Of a stretch of 64,000 bases of DNA, positions 25,521-34,102 are shown in pieces. The notes beneath the pieces are model-generated. The model searched no databases, was not told the DNA's origin, and saw only the letters and a list, made by a program, of their open reading frames with translations. The first letter of the stretch is position 1; the number at the start of each line of letters is the position of its first letter. The stretch spans positions 2,480,001 to 2,544,000 of the forward strand of contig NZ_OY782759.1 of assembly GCF_963678195.1 (NCBI RefSeq), written 5' to 3'. The position numbers were made by a program, and so were the translations under genes. This DNA comes from an uncultured Hyphomonas sp. Its GTDB lineage: Bacteria > Pseudomonadota > Alphaproteobacteria > Caulobacterales > Hyphomonadaceae.

Positions 25521-26363
25521 GCCGCTCCGGTCGCGGTTGGAGATCGAGAAGATATTCTCATTGATATGGACGAAATCACGCTCCAGCGGCGCGATGGCTT
25601 TCAGGAAATTGGCGGATCTGGCCTTCCCCGGCATCATCCAGTCATGTAGCTCCATGATCACCACATAGAAATCGTCCAACCACGGCACCGGACGGGAAAA
25701 CAGGTCCTGCTCGAATCCTTCAATATCGATCTTGATGAGAAATGATTCAGCTTCAGCCCCATACTCTGACAAGAGGTCCGGGACGGTCCTGAAGACCAGG
25801 TCGCCGTCAGGGTGAGCCACGACCTGAAACGCAGCGCTCCCCCGGCCAATGTCGACCACTCTGCCGCGGCACGCCTCAGCAGATATCGCGGCATGGACAG
25901 GAATAATATTCCGTTCCCGGCAGTTCTCGCTCAGTATCGCAAAATTGGAATCGTCGGGCTCCACCGTCACGACGCGCGCGTCCGGAAAATGCTCCGAAAA
26001 ATAAAGAGCGGACAATCCGATATTGCCGCCACAATCGATGATCAGAGGCGTCTTTCCCTGCGCCAGGATATCCTGATAGCGGATCTGAATGTCCTTGTGG
26101 CGCGCCAGACGCTCGAGGCGATAATCCTCCGAAGCGTAAATCTGCTTTGCAATGGAAAGATCGTTCTTCGATCGAATGACAAAACGGGTCCGTGACCGCG
26201 TTCGGCGGTTACGAACCACCTGCTTCGCGGAAAAGGGCGGGCTTTCGAATATGTAGGTTCCGGGGCGTGCGCTGACAGCCTCTGCGACCCGTCGCCCGAT
26301 CCATTTCACCAAACGGCTGGCGCTGAGCTTCGGCCCATTCGTTTTCGACAATACATTCCCCAA
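25515..26363 (-). CDS. FkbM-family methyltransferase
   Basis: A 282-residue SAM-dependent methyltransferase. The core reads PLIIDCGGNIGLSALYFSEHFPDARVVTVEPDDSNF (motif I and the acidic loop after strand 2), then HAAISAEACRG and FLIKIDIEGFEQDLF, the FkbM hallmark. Such enzymes O-methylate sugars or other metabolites; with a glycosyltransferase next door, methylation of a surface glycan is a fair guess. The N-terminal 80 residues are basic and not obviously part of the fold. It converges with the glycosyltransferase gene, so the two are not cotranscribed. Confidence 0.82.
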   Translation of the reverse strand: MGNVLSKTNGPKLSASRLVKWIGRRVAEAVSARPGTYIFESPPFSAKQVVRNRRTRSRTRFVIRSKNDLSIAKQIYASEDYRLERLARHKDIQIRYQDILAQGKTPLIIDCGGNIGLSALYFSEHFPDARVVTVEPDDSNFAILSENCRERNIIPVHAAISAEACRGRVVDIGRGSAAFQVVAHPDGDLVFRTVPDLLSEYGAEAESFLIKIDIEGFEQDLFSRPVPWLDDFYVVIMELHDWMMPGKARSANFLKAIAPLERDFVHINENIFSISNRDRSGS

Positions 26364-26432
26364 ACGCGTCTACCCACGATAAAATCACTATCGCCTGCGG
26401 CAGGCTACATCAAGGCGAGAGAACGCACATTC

Positions 26433-27368
26433 CTAAGCCTCCAGGCCCGCTCCCTCATCGAGACCCAGCGCAATGTTGAGGTTTTGCACAGCCGCCCCTG
26501 AAGCACCTTTGCCGAGATTGTCCAGGCGGGCAACAAGGCGCACTTCTTCGTCAGAGCCGAACACGAACAGCTCCAGACGATTGGTACCGTTGCAGGCTTC
26601 CGGCTCCAGCCCCGTCAGCGCATCGCATTCCGCCAGTGAAGGCACTTTCACGAAGGTCTCGCCTTCATAGGCTTTCGAGAGCGAGGCATGCAGGTCAGCG
26701 CGTTTCGGCTGGCCCGGTAGCGCCCAGAGCGGCAAAGCGATCTGGGTCAGCATGCCCTGCGCGAACCGGCCGACGGATGGCAGGAACATGGGCGCATGAT
26801 CCAGCCGCCCATAGCGCTTCATCTCGGGCAAATGCTTGTGCTTCTGCGTCAGGGCATAGATGCGGTGACTGTCCTCTGTGCCGCCCTCTTCGAACTCCGC
26901 GATCATTGCCTTGCCGCCGCCGGAATAGCCAGACACCGCACTCACCGTCACCGGAAGGGAGGCCGGCACAAGACCCGCCAAGGTGAGCGGGCGCATCAGG
27001 GCGATCATGCCCGTCGGGTAACAGCCCGGATTGGAAATCCGGCGGCAGGCGCGCAGGGCGGCCCGCTGTGTCTTGTCCATTTCAGGGAAACCATAGGTCC
27101 ACCCGGACGCTGTCCGGTGAGCAGACGACGCATCGATGATGACGGTGTTCTGGCTGGTCACCAGCGACACACCCAGGCGCGCTGCCTCGTCCGGCAGGCA
27201 CATGATCACGGCGTCGGCCATGTTCATGAGGCGTGCGCGTTCGTCATTGTCCTTTCGCTTGTCCGGGTCGATCGAGATCAGCTCAAGGTCCGTCCGGCCC
27301 CGCAGCCGGTCGGCAATCTGAAGCCCAGTCGTGCCGGCTTCGCCATCAATGAAAACTTTGGGCAGCAT
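26433..27368 (-). CDS. argC: N-acetyl-gamma-glutamyl-phosphate reductase
   Basis: A protein of about 311 residues starting at ATG 27368 (MLPKVFIDGEAGTTGLQIADRL). It has DAVIMCLPDEAARLGV, the active-site region RISNPGCYPTGMIALMRPL with the catalytic Cys, and SGYSGGGKAMI. The short form with GEAGTTGL fits the type 2 ArgC found in alphaproteobacteria. It reduces N-acetylglutamyl phosphate to the semialdehyde in arginine synthesis. The gene follows rpsI by 93 bases on the same strand; the rplM-rpsI-argC order is common in this class and suggests readthrough from the ribosomal promoter. Confidence 0.93.
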   Translation of the reverse strand: MLPKVFIDGEAGTTGLQIADRLRGRTDLELISIDPDKRKDNDERARLMNMADAVIMCLPDEAARLGVSLVTSQNTVIIDASSAHRTASGWTYGFPEMDKTQRAALRACRRISNPGCYPTGMIALMRPLTLAGLVPASLPVTVSAVSGYSGGGKAMIAEFEEGGTEDSHRIYALTQKHKHLPEMKRYGRLDHAPMFLPSVGRFAQGMLTQIALPLWALPGQPKRADLHASLSKAYEGETFVKVPSLAECDALTGLEPEACNGTNRLELFVFGSDEEVRLVARLDNLGKGASGAAVQNLNIALGLDEGAGLEA

Positions 27369-27460
27369 TGCGTTCCTGTCCCTTTGCAAACGCAAGACAA
27401 AAGAAAAGCGGGCGCTCCGTCACCGAAGCGCCCGCCCGAAAAGAATATACCGGAGACGGC

Positions 27461-27949
27461 TTAGCGCTTCGAGAACTGGAAGCTGCGGCGGGCTTTCGCC
27501 TTACCGTACTTCTTACGCTCGACGACACGCGGGTCGCGGGTCATGAAGCCGAACGGCTTGAGCACTTTGCGCAGGCCCGGCTCGTAAGCGACGAGGGCGC
27601 GCGAAATGCCGTGGCGCACTGCACCAGCCTGGCCCATGAGGCCGGAGCCTTTCACGGTGGCGATCACGTCAAACTCGGTCTCGCGGCCAGCTTCGATCAG
27701 CGGCTGGGCAATCACCATGCGCAGCACCGGGCGCGCAAAGTATTGCTCCTGGTCACGGCCATTGATCGTGATCTTGCCGGAACCCGGCTTGATCCAGACG
27801 CGGGCGACGGCTTCCTTGCGGCGGCCGGTGCCGTAAGCACGGCCCTGAGCGTCGATTTTCGGTTCAACGAGGGTCTCCGGGGCGGTGGTGACGGTTTCGT
27901 CACCAGTCATGGTGCCGAGGTCCTGGAGGGAATTTGCAGTGTCGGTCAT
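27461..27949 (-). CDS. rpsI: 30S ribosomal protein S9
   Basis: A 162-residue S9 with the typical [59 protein letters not shown] and the basic C terminus [17 protein letters not shown] that reaches the P-site tRNA. The N-terminal 30 residues are an acidic/threonine-rich extension common in alphaproteobacteria. It lies five bases after rplM and is cotranscribed with it. Confidence 0.97.
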   Translation of the reverse strand: MTDTANSLQDLGTMTGDETVTTAPETLVEPKIDAQGRAYGTGRRKEAVARVWIKPGSGKITINGRDQEQYFARPVLRMVIAQPLIEAGRETEFDVIATVKGSGLMGQAGAVRHGISRALVAYEPGLRKVLKPFGFMTRDPRVVERKKYGKAKARRSFQFSKR

Positions 27950-27954
27950 AATGA

Positions 27955-28419
27955 TCAGGCCGTTTTGACGTTTTTGCGGTTCATCGACGCGAAGTCGACG
28001 CTTTCGGGGCTCTGGGCCGTGTGCGGGTGCTCAGCACCGGCATAGACGCGCAGTTTCGAGTACTGCTTGCGAGCCAGCGGGCTTTCTTTCGGCAGCATGC
28101 GCTTCACGGCCATTTCGATGGCGCGTTCCGGGAAGCGGCCGGAAAGGATTTTGCCAGCCGTGGTCGACTTGATGCCGCCCGGGTGGCCGGTGTGGCGGTA
28201 GTAGACTTTGTCGGTCAGCTTGTTGCCGGTGAACTTAGCTTTTTCCGCGTTGATCACGATGACATGGTCACCGGTATCGATGTGCGGAGTAAAGTCAGGG
28301 CGGTGCTTGCCGCGCAGGCGCTTGGCGACGTAAGAAGCAAGACGTCCGACAACGACATCAGTCGCGTCGATCACGACCCACTTATTCTCGACGTCCACAG
28401 GTGCGTTATAGGTTTTCAT
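27955..28419 (-). CDS. rplM: 50S ribosomal protein L13
   Basis: A 154-residue L13 with [45 protein letters not shown] and [15 protein letters not shown], then [38 protein letters not shown]. It is an early-assembly protein of the large subunit. It is the first gene of rplM-rpsI(-argC). Only 38 bases separate its start from a divergent lipoprotein gene, so its promoter probably sits inside that gene. Confidence 0.97.
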   Translation of the reverse strand: MKTYNAPVDVENKWVVIDATDVVVGRLASYVAKRLRGKHRPDFTPHIDTGDHVIVINAEKAKFTGNKLTDKVYYRHTGHPGGIKSTTAGKILSGRFPERAIEMAVKRMLPKESPLARKQYSKLRVYAGAEHPHTAQSPESVDFASMNRKNVKTA

Positions 28420-28457
28420 CGCTCTACTCAGAGCCTCTCGCTTTCGGAGTTCATGGA

Positions 28458-29441
28458 ATGGAATTCAAGCGCTGGCGTTTAAGCGCCACATCCACCGTTG
28501 TCAACGCAGGGCTTGGACTTGCCCTGCTTTTTACCACGGCGGCCTGCAGCAAGCCGGAACAAGCGCCCAAATCCCCCCCGGAAACCTCTGCAGTCACTGC
28601 AGATGTGGAGCTTCCGGCGGTGTGGGCAACCCGTACACTGGAATCACCCGTCTCTGCAATCGCTTTGTCCGGCGGGTCACGCGGTATCCTGGCTGTCGCC
28701 TATGAGCCTGGCGGCCTCCAGTTCTTCGACATGGAGGCTGAACGGATTGGCGAACCCACCAATTTCCGTGTCAAAGCGCTAGCCGGTGGCCAGTCCACCA
28801 ATATCGGTGGCAGCACGCTCACTGTCTTCCCGGGCGTGGACCGCGAAGGCACTGTAAAAGCTTATGTTTTCGGCGATGGCCTGATCGCCCCGGCGCAGGT
28901 CGATCTCTCTGTTGATGGCGAGACCTTCGTTGAAGGGCTCTGCTCCGGCCCGGCCGGCACCGAGGGCATCATGCGGCTCGCCTTCTGGACACTGGGTAAT
29001 GACCGCGTCCTGCAGGCGGGAATCGTCAAGGAAACCGATGGGGAGCTGAGCTGGGAACGCGGCGAATCCACATTCACCGACTTCCCGATCCAGTCCTGCG
29101 CCTACACCGACGACACGCTGGTCGCCTCCCCGCGTGCCACAGCCGCCGCCCCGCTGATCCGCGGCCAGATCTCCGCACTTCTGTCGCTGGAGCCTGATTC
29201 CGGCCTGAAACTGTCCACCGACCTCGGCATGACCACAACGGATGTGAATATCCGCGACGGCCTCAGCGTGTTCGCGCCTGAGAAGCCGGTCGCCATGGCT
29301 GCCATGGGCACCATGATGTCAGGCGGTTACCCGGGCGGCGTGATCGCGCTGGCTGGCGAAGTGGAGCCGGGGAAAAGCCAGGTCGTGTTCGTCGACCCGA
29401 GCGAGATCACCCTGCCGGACGCCCAGACGGGCGGGAACTAA
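28458..29441 (+). CDS. putative lipoprotein of unknown function
   Basis: A 327-residue protein from ATG 28458 behind a TCGGAG ribosome binding site. It has a lipoprotein signal peptide ([12 protein letters not shown]) and then a Pro/Glu-rich linker. The mature part contains repeated strand-turn blocks such as [27 protein letters not shown] and [23 protein letters not shown], which suggest a beta-propeller, perhaps distantly phytase-like; this is only an impression. It is divergent from rplM and its end overlaps the convergent heme A synthase gene by four bases. Confidence 0.6.
   Translation: MEFKRWRLSATSTVVNAGLGLALLFTTAACSKPEQAPKSPPETSAVTADVELPAVWATRTLESPVSAIALSGGSRGILAVAYEPGGLQFFDMEAERIGEPTNFRVKALAGGQSTNIGGSTLTVFPGVDREGTVKAYVFGDGLIAPAQVDLSVDGETFVEGLCSGPAGTEGIMRLAFWTLGNDRVLQAGIVKETDGELSWERGESTFTDFPIQSCAYTDDTLVASPRATAAAPLIRGQISALLSLEPDSGLKLSTDLGMTTTDVNIRDGLSVFAPEKPVAMAAMGTMMSGGYPGGVIALAGEVEPGKSQVVFVDPSEITLPDAQTGGN
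28476..28504 (-). promoter_or_regulatory. likely rplM promoter inside the divergent lipoprotein gene
   Basis: On the minus strand a perfect -35 hexamer, TTGACA (28504-28499), is followed after 17 bases by TAAACG (28481-28476). The transcript would start roughly 50 bases before the rplM ATG, normal for a ribosomal protein operon. The element lies within the first 16 codons of the divergent lipoprotein gene. The -10 matches the consensus only partly. Confidence 0.5.
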
Positions 29442-30475
29442 GCGGACGCATCCGGGCGCGCCGTCAGCCAGACCAGGCGGACGGCCGCCAGCGTCACCAC
29501 AACGCCGATGGCCTGATGCAGAAGCGCCAGGTTCATCGGTGCGGCGTGCAAGAGGGTGAAAATCCCCCAGACAGCCTGCAGGCTCACCAGACCGGCAAAG
29601 ACCATGAAGCTGCGGCCCTGAGGGCTTTTCCGGAACACAAACGCTGCAACAAGGCTCGCGGCCCAGATCACATAGGCGAAGATGCGGTGATTGAATTGGG
29701 TCGCGGCCCGCCCTTCGAACAGGCTGCGGATGCCCAGATCGCCCTCTATATAATGTGACGGCACCAGTTCGCCCGCCATCAGCGGCCAGTCATTATAGCT
29801 GCGCCCAGCATCGAGGCCCGCGACCAAGGCGCCCGCCGCCATCTGTACGAAAATCGCCACCAGCAACAGTTTCGCCGTGACGCGAATCGCACGCGGGGCC
29901 GGGCTGCGATCCCGATTGCCAAGGTCCAGCCACAACCAGGCGACCAGGGCGATGATCAGCAGCGCCAGAATGAAATGCGTCATCAGTCGGTAAGGCGCGA
30001 CATCCACCCGGGTCGTCTCGCCAATGCCGCTCGACACCATCCACCAGCCGATGGCCCCCTGCAGCCCGCCCAGCACGACAAGCCCTAGAAGCTTCCACAG
30101 CAGCGGCCGTGTCAGCCATTTGCGGACCGCGAACACGGCGATGCCTAGCACCGCCACCAGGCCGATCATCCGGCCGAAGAAACGATGCCCCCACTCCCAC
30201 CAGTAAATGTGCTGGAACTCCGACATCGACATGCCGTGGTTGATGTAACGATATTCCGCCGTTCCCTGGTATTTGGCGAAAGCGTCGTTCCAGGCGTCCG
30301 CCGACAGCGGCGGGATCGCCCCTTTGATGGGGTCCCATTCTGTGATCGACAGTCCGGAATCGGTCAGGCGGGTCGCGCCGCCTATAAGGATCATCGCATA
30401 GACCATGAGGCCAACCAGAATCAGCCAGCGGCGGATCCATAGGGCTGCAGCGGGGGGGATTGTGGTTTCGCTCAT
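29438..30475 (-). CDS. ctaA: heme A synthase (COX15/CtaA)
   Basis: A 345-residue membrane protein of about eight helices starting at ATG 30475 (MSETTIPPAAALWIRRWLILVG). It has the family marks GGATRLTDSGLSITEWDPIKGAIPPL, EFQHIYWWEWGHRFFGRMIGLV, GLQGAIGWWMV, RLMTHFILAL, QFNHRIFAYVIWA and LLHQAIGVVV with the heme-binding histidines. It converts heme O to heme A for aa3-type cytochrome c oxidase. The cyo quinol oxidase in this window is normally a heme O enzyme, so an aa3 oxidase is expected elsewhere in the genome. The open frame extends to 30787, but that region is unlike the family. Confidence 0.93.
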   Translation of the reverse strand: MSETTIPPAAALWIRRWLILVGLMVYAMILIGGATRLTDSGLSITEWDPIKGAIPPLSADAWNDAFAKYQGTAEYRYINHGMSMSEFQHIYWWEWGHRFFGRMIGLVAVLGIAVFAVRKWLTRPLLWKLLGLVVLGGLQGAIGWWMVSSGIGETTRVDVAPYRLMTHFILALLIIALVAWLWLDLGNRDRSPAPRAIRVTAKLLLVAIFVQMAAGALVAGLDAGRSYNDWPLMAGELVPSHYIEGDLGIRSLFEGRAATQFNHRIFAYVIWAASLVAAFVFRKSPQGRSFMVFAGLVSLQAVWGIFTLLHAAPMNLALLHQAIGVVVTLAAVRLVWLTARPDASA

Positions 30476-30547
30476 GCGCTTTAATTGACGTGAGGTTGCC
30501 GCTCGGCAAGGGTCTGCGGGGTCGCATCTGCACAAAGGACTGCATTC

Positions 30548-30754
30548 ATGCGCAAGCCGCTCACCGCCCTGATCCTCCTGGTCTACCTGTTCATTTATAT
30601 TGTCCTGGCCGCAACGATTGGCGGCATAACTTCGAGCTGGCCGCGCTGGGCTGAGCTGGCATTCTATGTCGTGGCCGGGATTGCATGGATCTTCCCGCTG
30701 AAGCCGCTTTTCGCCTGGATGAACCGCGGCACGCCGCCGCCGGAAGACGATTAG
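30548..30754 (+). CDS. small membrane protein, DUF2842-like
   Basis: A 68-residue protein with two predicted membrane helices (LTALILLVYLFIYIVLAATIGGI and ELAFYVVAGIAWIFPLKPLFAWM) and an acidic tail. Its length and the FYVVAGIAWIFPLKPL element match DUF2842, a small inner-membrane family of alphaproteobacteria often found near cytochrome oxidase assembly genes. Here it is divergent from cox15 with 72 bases between starts, which supports a link to respiration, but the role is unknown. Confidence 0.75.
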   Translation: MRKPLTALILLVYLFIYIVLAATIGGITSSWPRWAELAFYVVAGIAWIFPLKPLFAWMNRGTPPPEDD

Positions 30755-30888
30755 GCCGATTGCCTGCAAGACAGCCGGTCTGCGCACTGTGTGGATTTCC
30801 GCTGAATGATTTAAGCAAACCGGTACGACTGTCTGTCATACTGCCCCGGTAAGAATGCAGGATTTCCGTTCGCAGCAGAAAGCTGGCC

Positions 30889-32688
30889 ATGCCCAAAGAC
30901 GTTTCAGGCAAACCCCGTCCCGATTCCAGACAGGACTCACCGGCAGCCGATCCCGACGCCGCCCGTCAGGGCGCCTTCGAGGCAATGGACCGGATGCGGG
31001 ACGTGATGATCAGCCGCTTCACCGGGGGCCTGTCTCCCGCCTCTCTGGCACTCGCCTATATGGACTGGCTGCTGCACCTTCAGGCTGCGCCGGGTAAACA
31101 GCTGGAAATGGCCCAGAAAACCTATCGCAAGGCCAACCGCCTGTCGGCCTACATGCTCTCGGTCGCCGGACAGGAAGAGGCCGATTGCTGTATCGAGGCT
31201 CTGCCGGGCGACAACCGATTCCGCGATCCAGCCTGGCGCAAGCAGCCCTTCGGCCTGTGGTCGCAATCCTTCCTGCTCACTCAGCAATGGTGGCACAATC
31301 TGACCCATGATGTGCCGGGCGTCAGTCCGCATCATGAGGAAGTCGTCTCCTTCGTCGCCCGCCAGCTGCTCGACATTTACGCCCCATCGAACAATCCTTT
31401 CACAAATCCGGAAGTCCTGAAGCGCACCCGCGAAACCGACGGTCAGAACTTCATCAATGGCTTCAACAACTGGCGCGAGGACATGCGCCGTCAGATCCAG
31501 GGCAAGCCGCCGGCCGGGACCGAAGATTTCACTCCCGGTGAGCAAGTGGCCGTCACGCCCGGCAAAGTCGTTTTCCGCAACCACCTGATCGAACTGATCC
31601 AGTACGCCCCGGCCACGAAAGAGGTTCACGCCGAACCGATCCTGATCACACCGGCCTGGATCATGAAGTACTATATCCTCGACCTTTCTCCGACGAATTC
31701 GATGGTGAAATACCTCACCGAGCAGGGCTTCACCGTCTTCATGATTTCCTGGCGCAATCCGGGCGCCGACGATCACGAGCTTTCCCTCAATGATTATCGC
31801 CGCATGGGTGTGATGGATGCGCTCGATGCCATAAGTGCGATCTGTCCGGACCGGAAAGTCCACGCCGCGGGCTATTGCCTGGGCGGCACACTGCTTTCCA
31901 TTGCCGCATCCACCATGGCGCGGGACGGCGATGACCGGCTGGCGTCTGTCTCTCTGCTGGCGGCGCAGACTGATTTCAGCGAACCGGGGGAACTCGCCCT
32001 CTTCATAGACCACAGCCAGATGCACTTCCTGGAAAGCGTGATGTGGAACCGGGGCTTTCTTTCTGCTGACGAAATGGCCGGGGCGTTCCAGCTGCTCCGC
32101 TCGAACGACCTGCTCTGGTCGCGCCTTGTCCATGAATACATGATGGGGGAACGCGCCCCCATGTTCGACATCATGGCCTGGAACGCCGACACGACGCGCA
32201 TGCCTTACAAGATGCATGCGGAATATCTGAAGAAGCTCTATATCAACAATGACCTGTCCAATGGGCGCTTCATGGTCGACGGCCGACCGGTCAATCTACA
32301 GGGTTTGCGGGTGCCGGTCTTCGCCGTGGGCACCGAACGGGATCACGTCGCGCCATGGCGCTCGGTCTTCAAGATCCACCACCTCCTCGACACGGATCTG
32401 ACCTTCGCGCTGGCGAATGGCGGGCACAATGCCGGCATTGTCAGCGAGCCCGGGCATCATGGCCGCCATTACCGGATCGCCCATCACCGGCACCGCGATC
32501 CGATCCTCAGCCCGGACCAGTGGCTGGAAGCGGCAAAGGAACATTCCGGCTCATGGTGGGAAGGCTGGACGCAGTGGCTGGCGGCGCAGTCTTCGGCCGA
32601 CCTCATCCGCCCGCCCCGGACAGGCGCGGCGAGAAAAGGATATCCCGCGCTTGAAGACGCCCCCGGAACCTATGTATTCCAGAGATAG
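30889..32688 (+). CDS. phaC: poly(3-hydroxyalkanoate) synthase, second copy
   Basis: A 599-residue PHA synthase-family protein, clearly different from the copy at 22472. It has the N-terminal FRDPAWRKQPFGLWSQSFLLTQQWW, the core GYCLGGT with catalytic Cys near residue 330, GTERDHVAPW with the Asp and ANGGHNAGIVSEPGHHGRHY with the His. The C terminus SWWEGWTQWLAAQS is typical of long alphaproteobacterial PhaC paralogs. It is the first gene of an operon with a MaoC-phosphotransacetylase fusion (12 bases later) and acetate kinase (1 base later). The ribosome binding site is weak. It might make PHA of other chain length or act with the downstream enzymes in acyl-CoA balance. Confidence 0.9.
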   Translation: MPKDVSGKPRPDSRQDSPAADPDAARQGAFEAMDRMRDVMISRFTGGLSPASLALAYMDWLLHLQAAPGKQLEMAQKTYRKANRLSAYMLSVAGQEEADCCIEALPGDNRFRDPAWRKQPFGLWSQSFLLTQQWWHNLTHDVPGVSPHHEEVVSFVARQLLDIYAPSNNPFTNPEVLKRTRETDGQNFINGFNNWREDMRRQIQGKPPAGTEDFTPGEQVAVTPGKVVFRNHLIELIQYAPATKEVHAEPILITPAWIMKYYILDLSPTNSMVKYLTEQGFTVFMISWRNPGADDHELSLNDYRRMGVMDALDAISAICPDRKVHAAGYCLGGTLLSIAASTMARDGDDRLASVSLLAAQTDFSEPGELALFIDHSQMHFLESVMWNRGFLSADEMAGAFQLLRSNDLLWSRLVHEYMMGERAPMFDIMAWNADTTRMPYKMHAEYLKKLYINNDLSNGRFMVDGRPVNLQGLRVPVFAVGTERDHVAPWRSVFKIHHLLDTDLTFALANGGHNAGIVSEPGHHGRHYRIAHHRHRDPILSPDQWLEAAKEHSGSWWEGWTQWLAAQSSADLIRPPRTGAARKGYPALEDAPGTYVFQR

Positions 32689-32700
32689 GAGTCTCAGCCC

Positions 32701-34101
32701 ATGATCGATGTCTTTCTCGAAAACCGCACCTATGACCAGATCAGGGTCGGCGACACCGCTTCCCTGGAGCGCACTGTCACAGAGAATGACATCGAGCTGT
32801 TCGCTCTTGTCTCCGGCGATGTGAACCCGGCGCATCTCGATGCAGAGTTCGCGGCGAAGGACATTTTCGGCAAGCCGGTTGCCCATGGCATGTGGACCGC
32901 CTCGCTGGTCTCCGCCGTCCTTGGCACCACCCTGCCCGGCCCTGGCTGCATCTATCTCGGCCAGACCATCGCTTTCACCAAGCCGGTCTTTCCGGGTGAC
33001 ACCGTCACCGCGACCGTGACCGCACTGGAGAAGCAGGACAAGAAACGCCTCGTCCGGCTGGAAACCGTCTGCACCAATCAGGATGGCGAGACCGTTCTGA
33101 AAGGCGAAGCAACCGTCATCGCACCGAAAGACAGCGTCCGCGTCAAACGCAAGCACATGCCGGGTATCCGCCTGCGCCGGCATGATCGCTATGATGCCTT
33201 CATCGAGCGCGCCAAGGCATCGCCCACCGTCCGGGCCGCGATCGTTCATCCCTGCTCTGCCGTTGCCATTCAGGGCGCCGTCGAAGTGCGGGACGAAGAC
33301 CTGCTTGACCCGGTCCTGATCGGCCCGCGGGCCAAAATCGAGGCCGCTGCCGCCGAAGCCGGCGTTTCGCTCGATGGGTTCCGGATCATCGAAACCGAAC
33401 ACAGCCACGCCGCAGCAGAAAAGGCCGTGGAAATGGCCGTCAGCGGTGAGGTCTCCGTTCTTGTGAAGGGCAGTCTCCACACGGACGAGCTTCTGGGCGC
33501 CGTCGTCGCCCCTGATTCCGGCCTGCGCACCGAACGCCGTATCAGCCATGTCTATGCCATGGACATCCCGGCCTATGACAAGCCGCTCATCGTGACCGAC
33601 GCGGCGGTGAATATCCTTCCCTCCCTCGATCAGAAGCGAGACATCTGCCAGAACGCTGTCGACCTGATGCACCAGCTCGGCGTCGAGGCGCCGCTGGTCG
33701 CTGTGCTCGCCGCGGTCGAAACCGTCAATGACAGCATGCCCGCGACACTGGACGCTGCCGCGCTGACAGTGATGGCGGCGCGGGGGCAGATCTCGGGCGC
33801 CCGGGTGGATGGCCCGCTCGCTTTCGACAATGCGATCAGCATGGCCGCCGCCAGGACCAAAGGCATCGTTTCGCCGGTCGCCGGGCAGGCCGACATCCTC
33901 CTCGTGCCGGACCTAGAAGCCGGGAACATGCTGGCCAAGCAGCTGATCTATTTCGCCGACGCCATCGCAGCCGGCCTGATCCTTGGCGCGCGCGTGCCGA
34001 TCGTGCTGACCAGCCGGGCCGACCCGCTGACCGCCCGCATGGCATCTGCGGCTCTGGCGCGGCTGAGTGTCGGCATGACCTACACCAAATCGGGCAGCTG
34101 A
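32701..34101 (+). CDS. bifunctional MaoC-like enoyl-CoA hydratase/phosphate acetyltransferase
   Basis: A 466-residue fusion. Residues 1-150 are a MaoC hot-dog hydratase with FALVSGDVNPAHLDAEFA and FGKPVAHGMWTASLVSAVLGTTLPGPG. Residues 160-466 match the phosphate acetyl/butyryltransferase family, with VHPCSAVAIQGAVE, DPVLIGPRAKIEAAA, VSVLVKGSLHTDELLGAV, RISHVYAMDIP and PLAFDNAIS. The first half would make or use (R)-3-hydroxyacyl-CoA, the second would exchange acyl-CoA with acyl phosphate. Downstream acetate kinase then could give ATP and free acid. The same fusion beside PHA synthase and acetate kinase occurs in other alphaproteobacteria, which supports a real pathway unit. It follows phaC by 12 bases. 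Confidence 0.9.
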   Translation: MIDVFLENRTYDQIRVGDTASLERTVTENDIELFALVSGDVNPAHLDAEFAAKDIFGKPVAHGMWTASLVSAVLGTTLPGPGCIYLGQTIAFTKPVFPGDTVTATVTALEKQDKKRLVRLETVCTNQDGETVLKGEATVIAPKDSVRVKRKHMPGIRLRRHDRYDAFIERAKASPTVRAAIVHPCSAVAIQGAVEVRDEDLLDPVLIGPRAKIEAAAAEAGVSLDGFRIIETEHSHAAAEKAVEMAVSGEVSVLVKGSLHTDELLGAVVAPDSGLRTERRISHVYAMDIPAYDKPLIVTDAAVNILPSLDQKRDICQNAVDLMHQLGVEAPLVAVLAAVETVNDSMPATLDAAALTVMAARGQISGARVDGPLAFDNAISMAAARTKGIVSPVAGQADILLVPDLEAGNMLAKQLIYFADAIAAGLILGARVPIVLTSRADPLTARMASAALARLSVGMTYTKSGS

Positions 34102-34102
34102 C

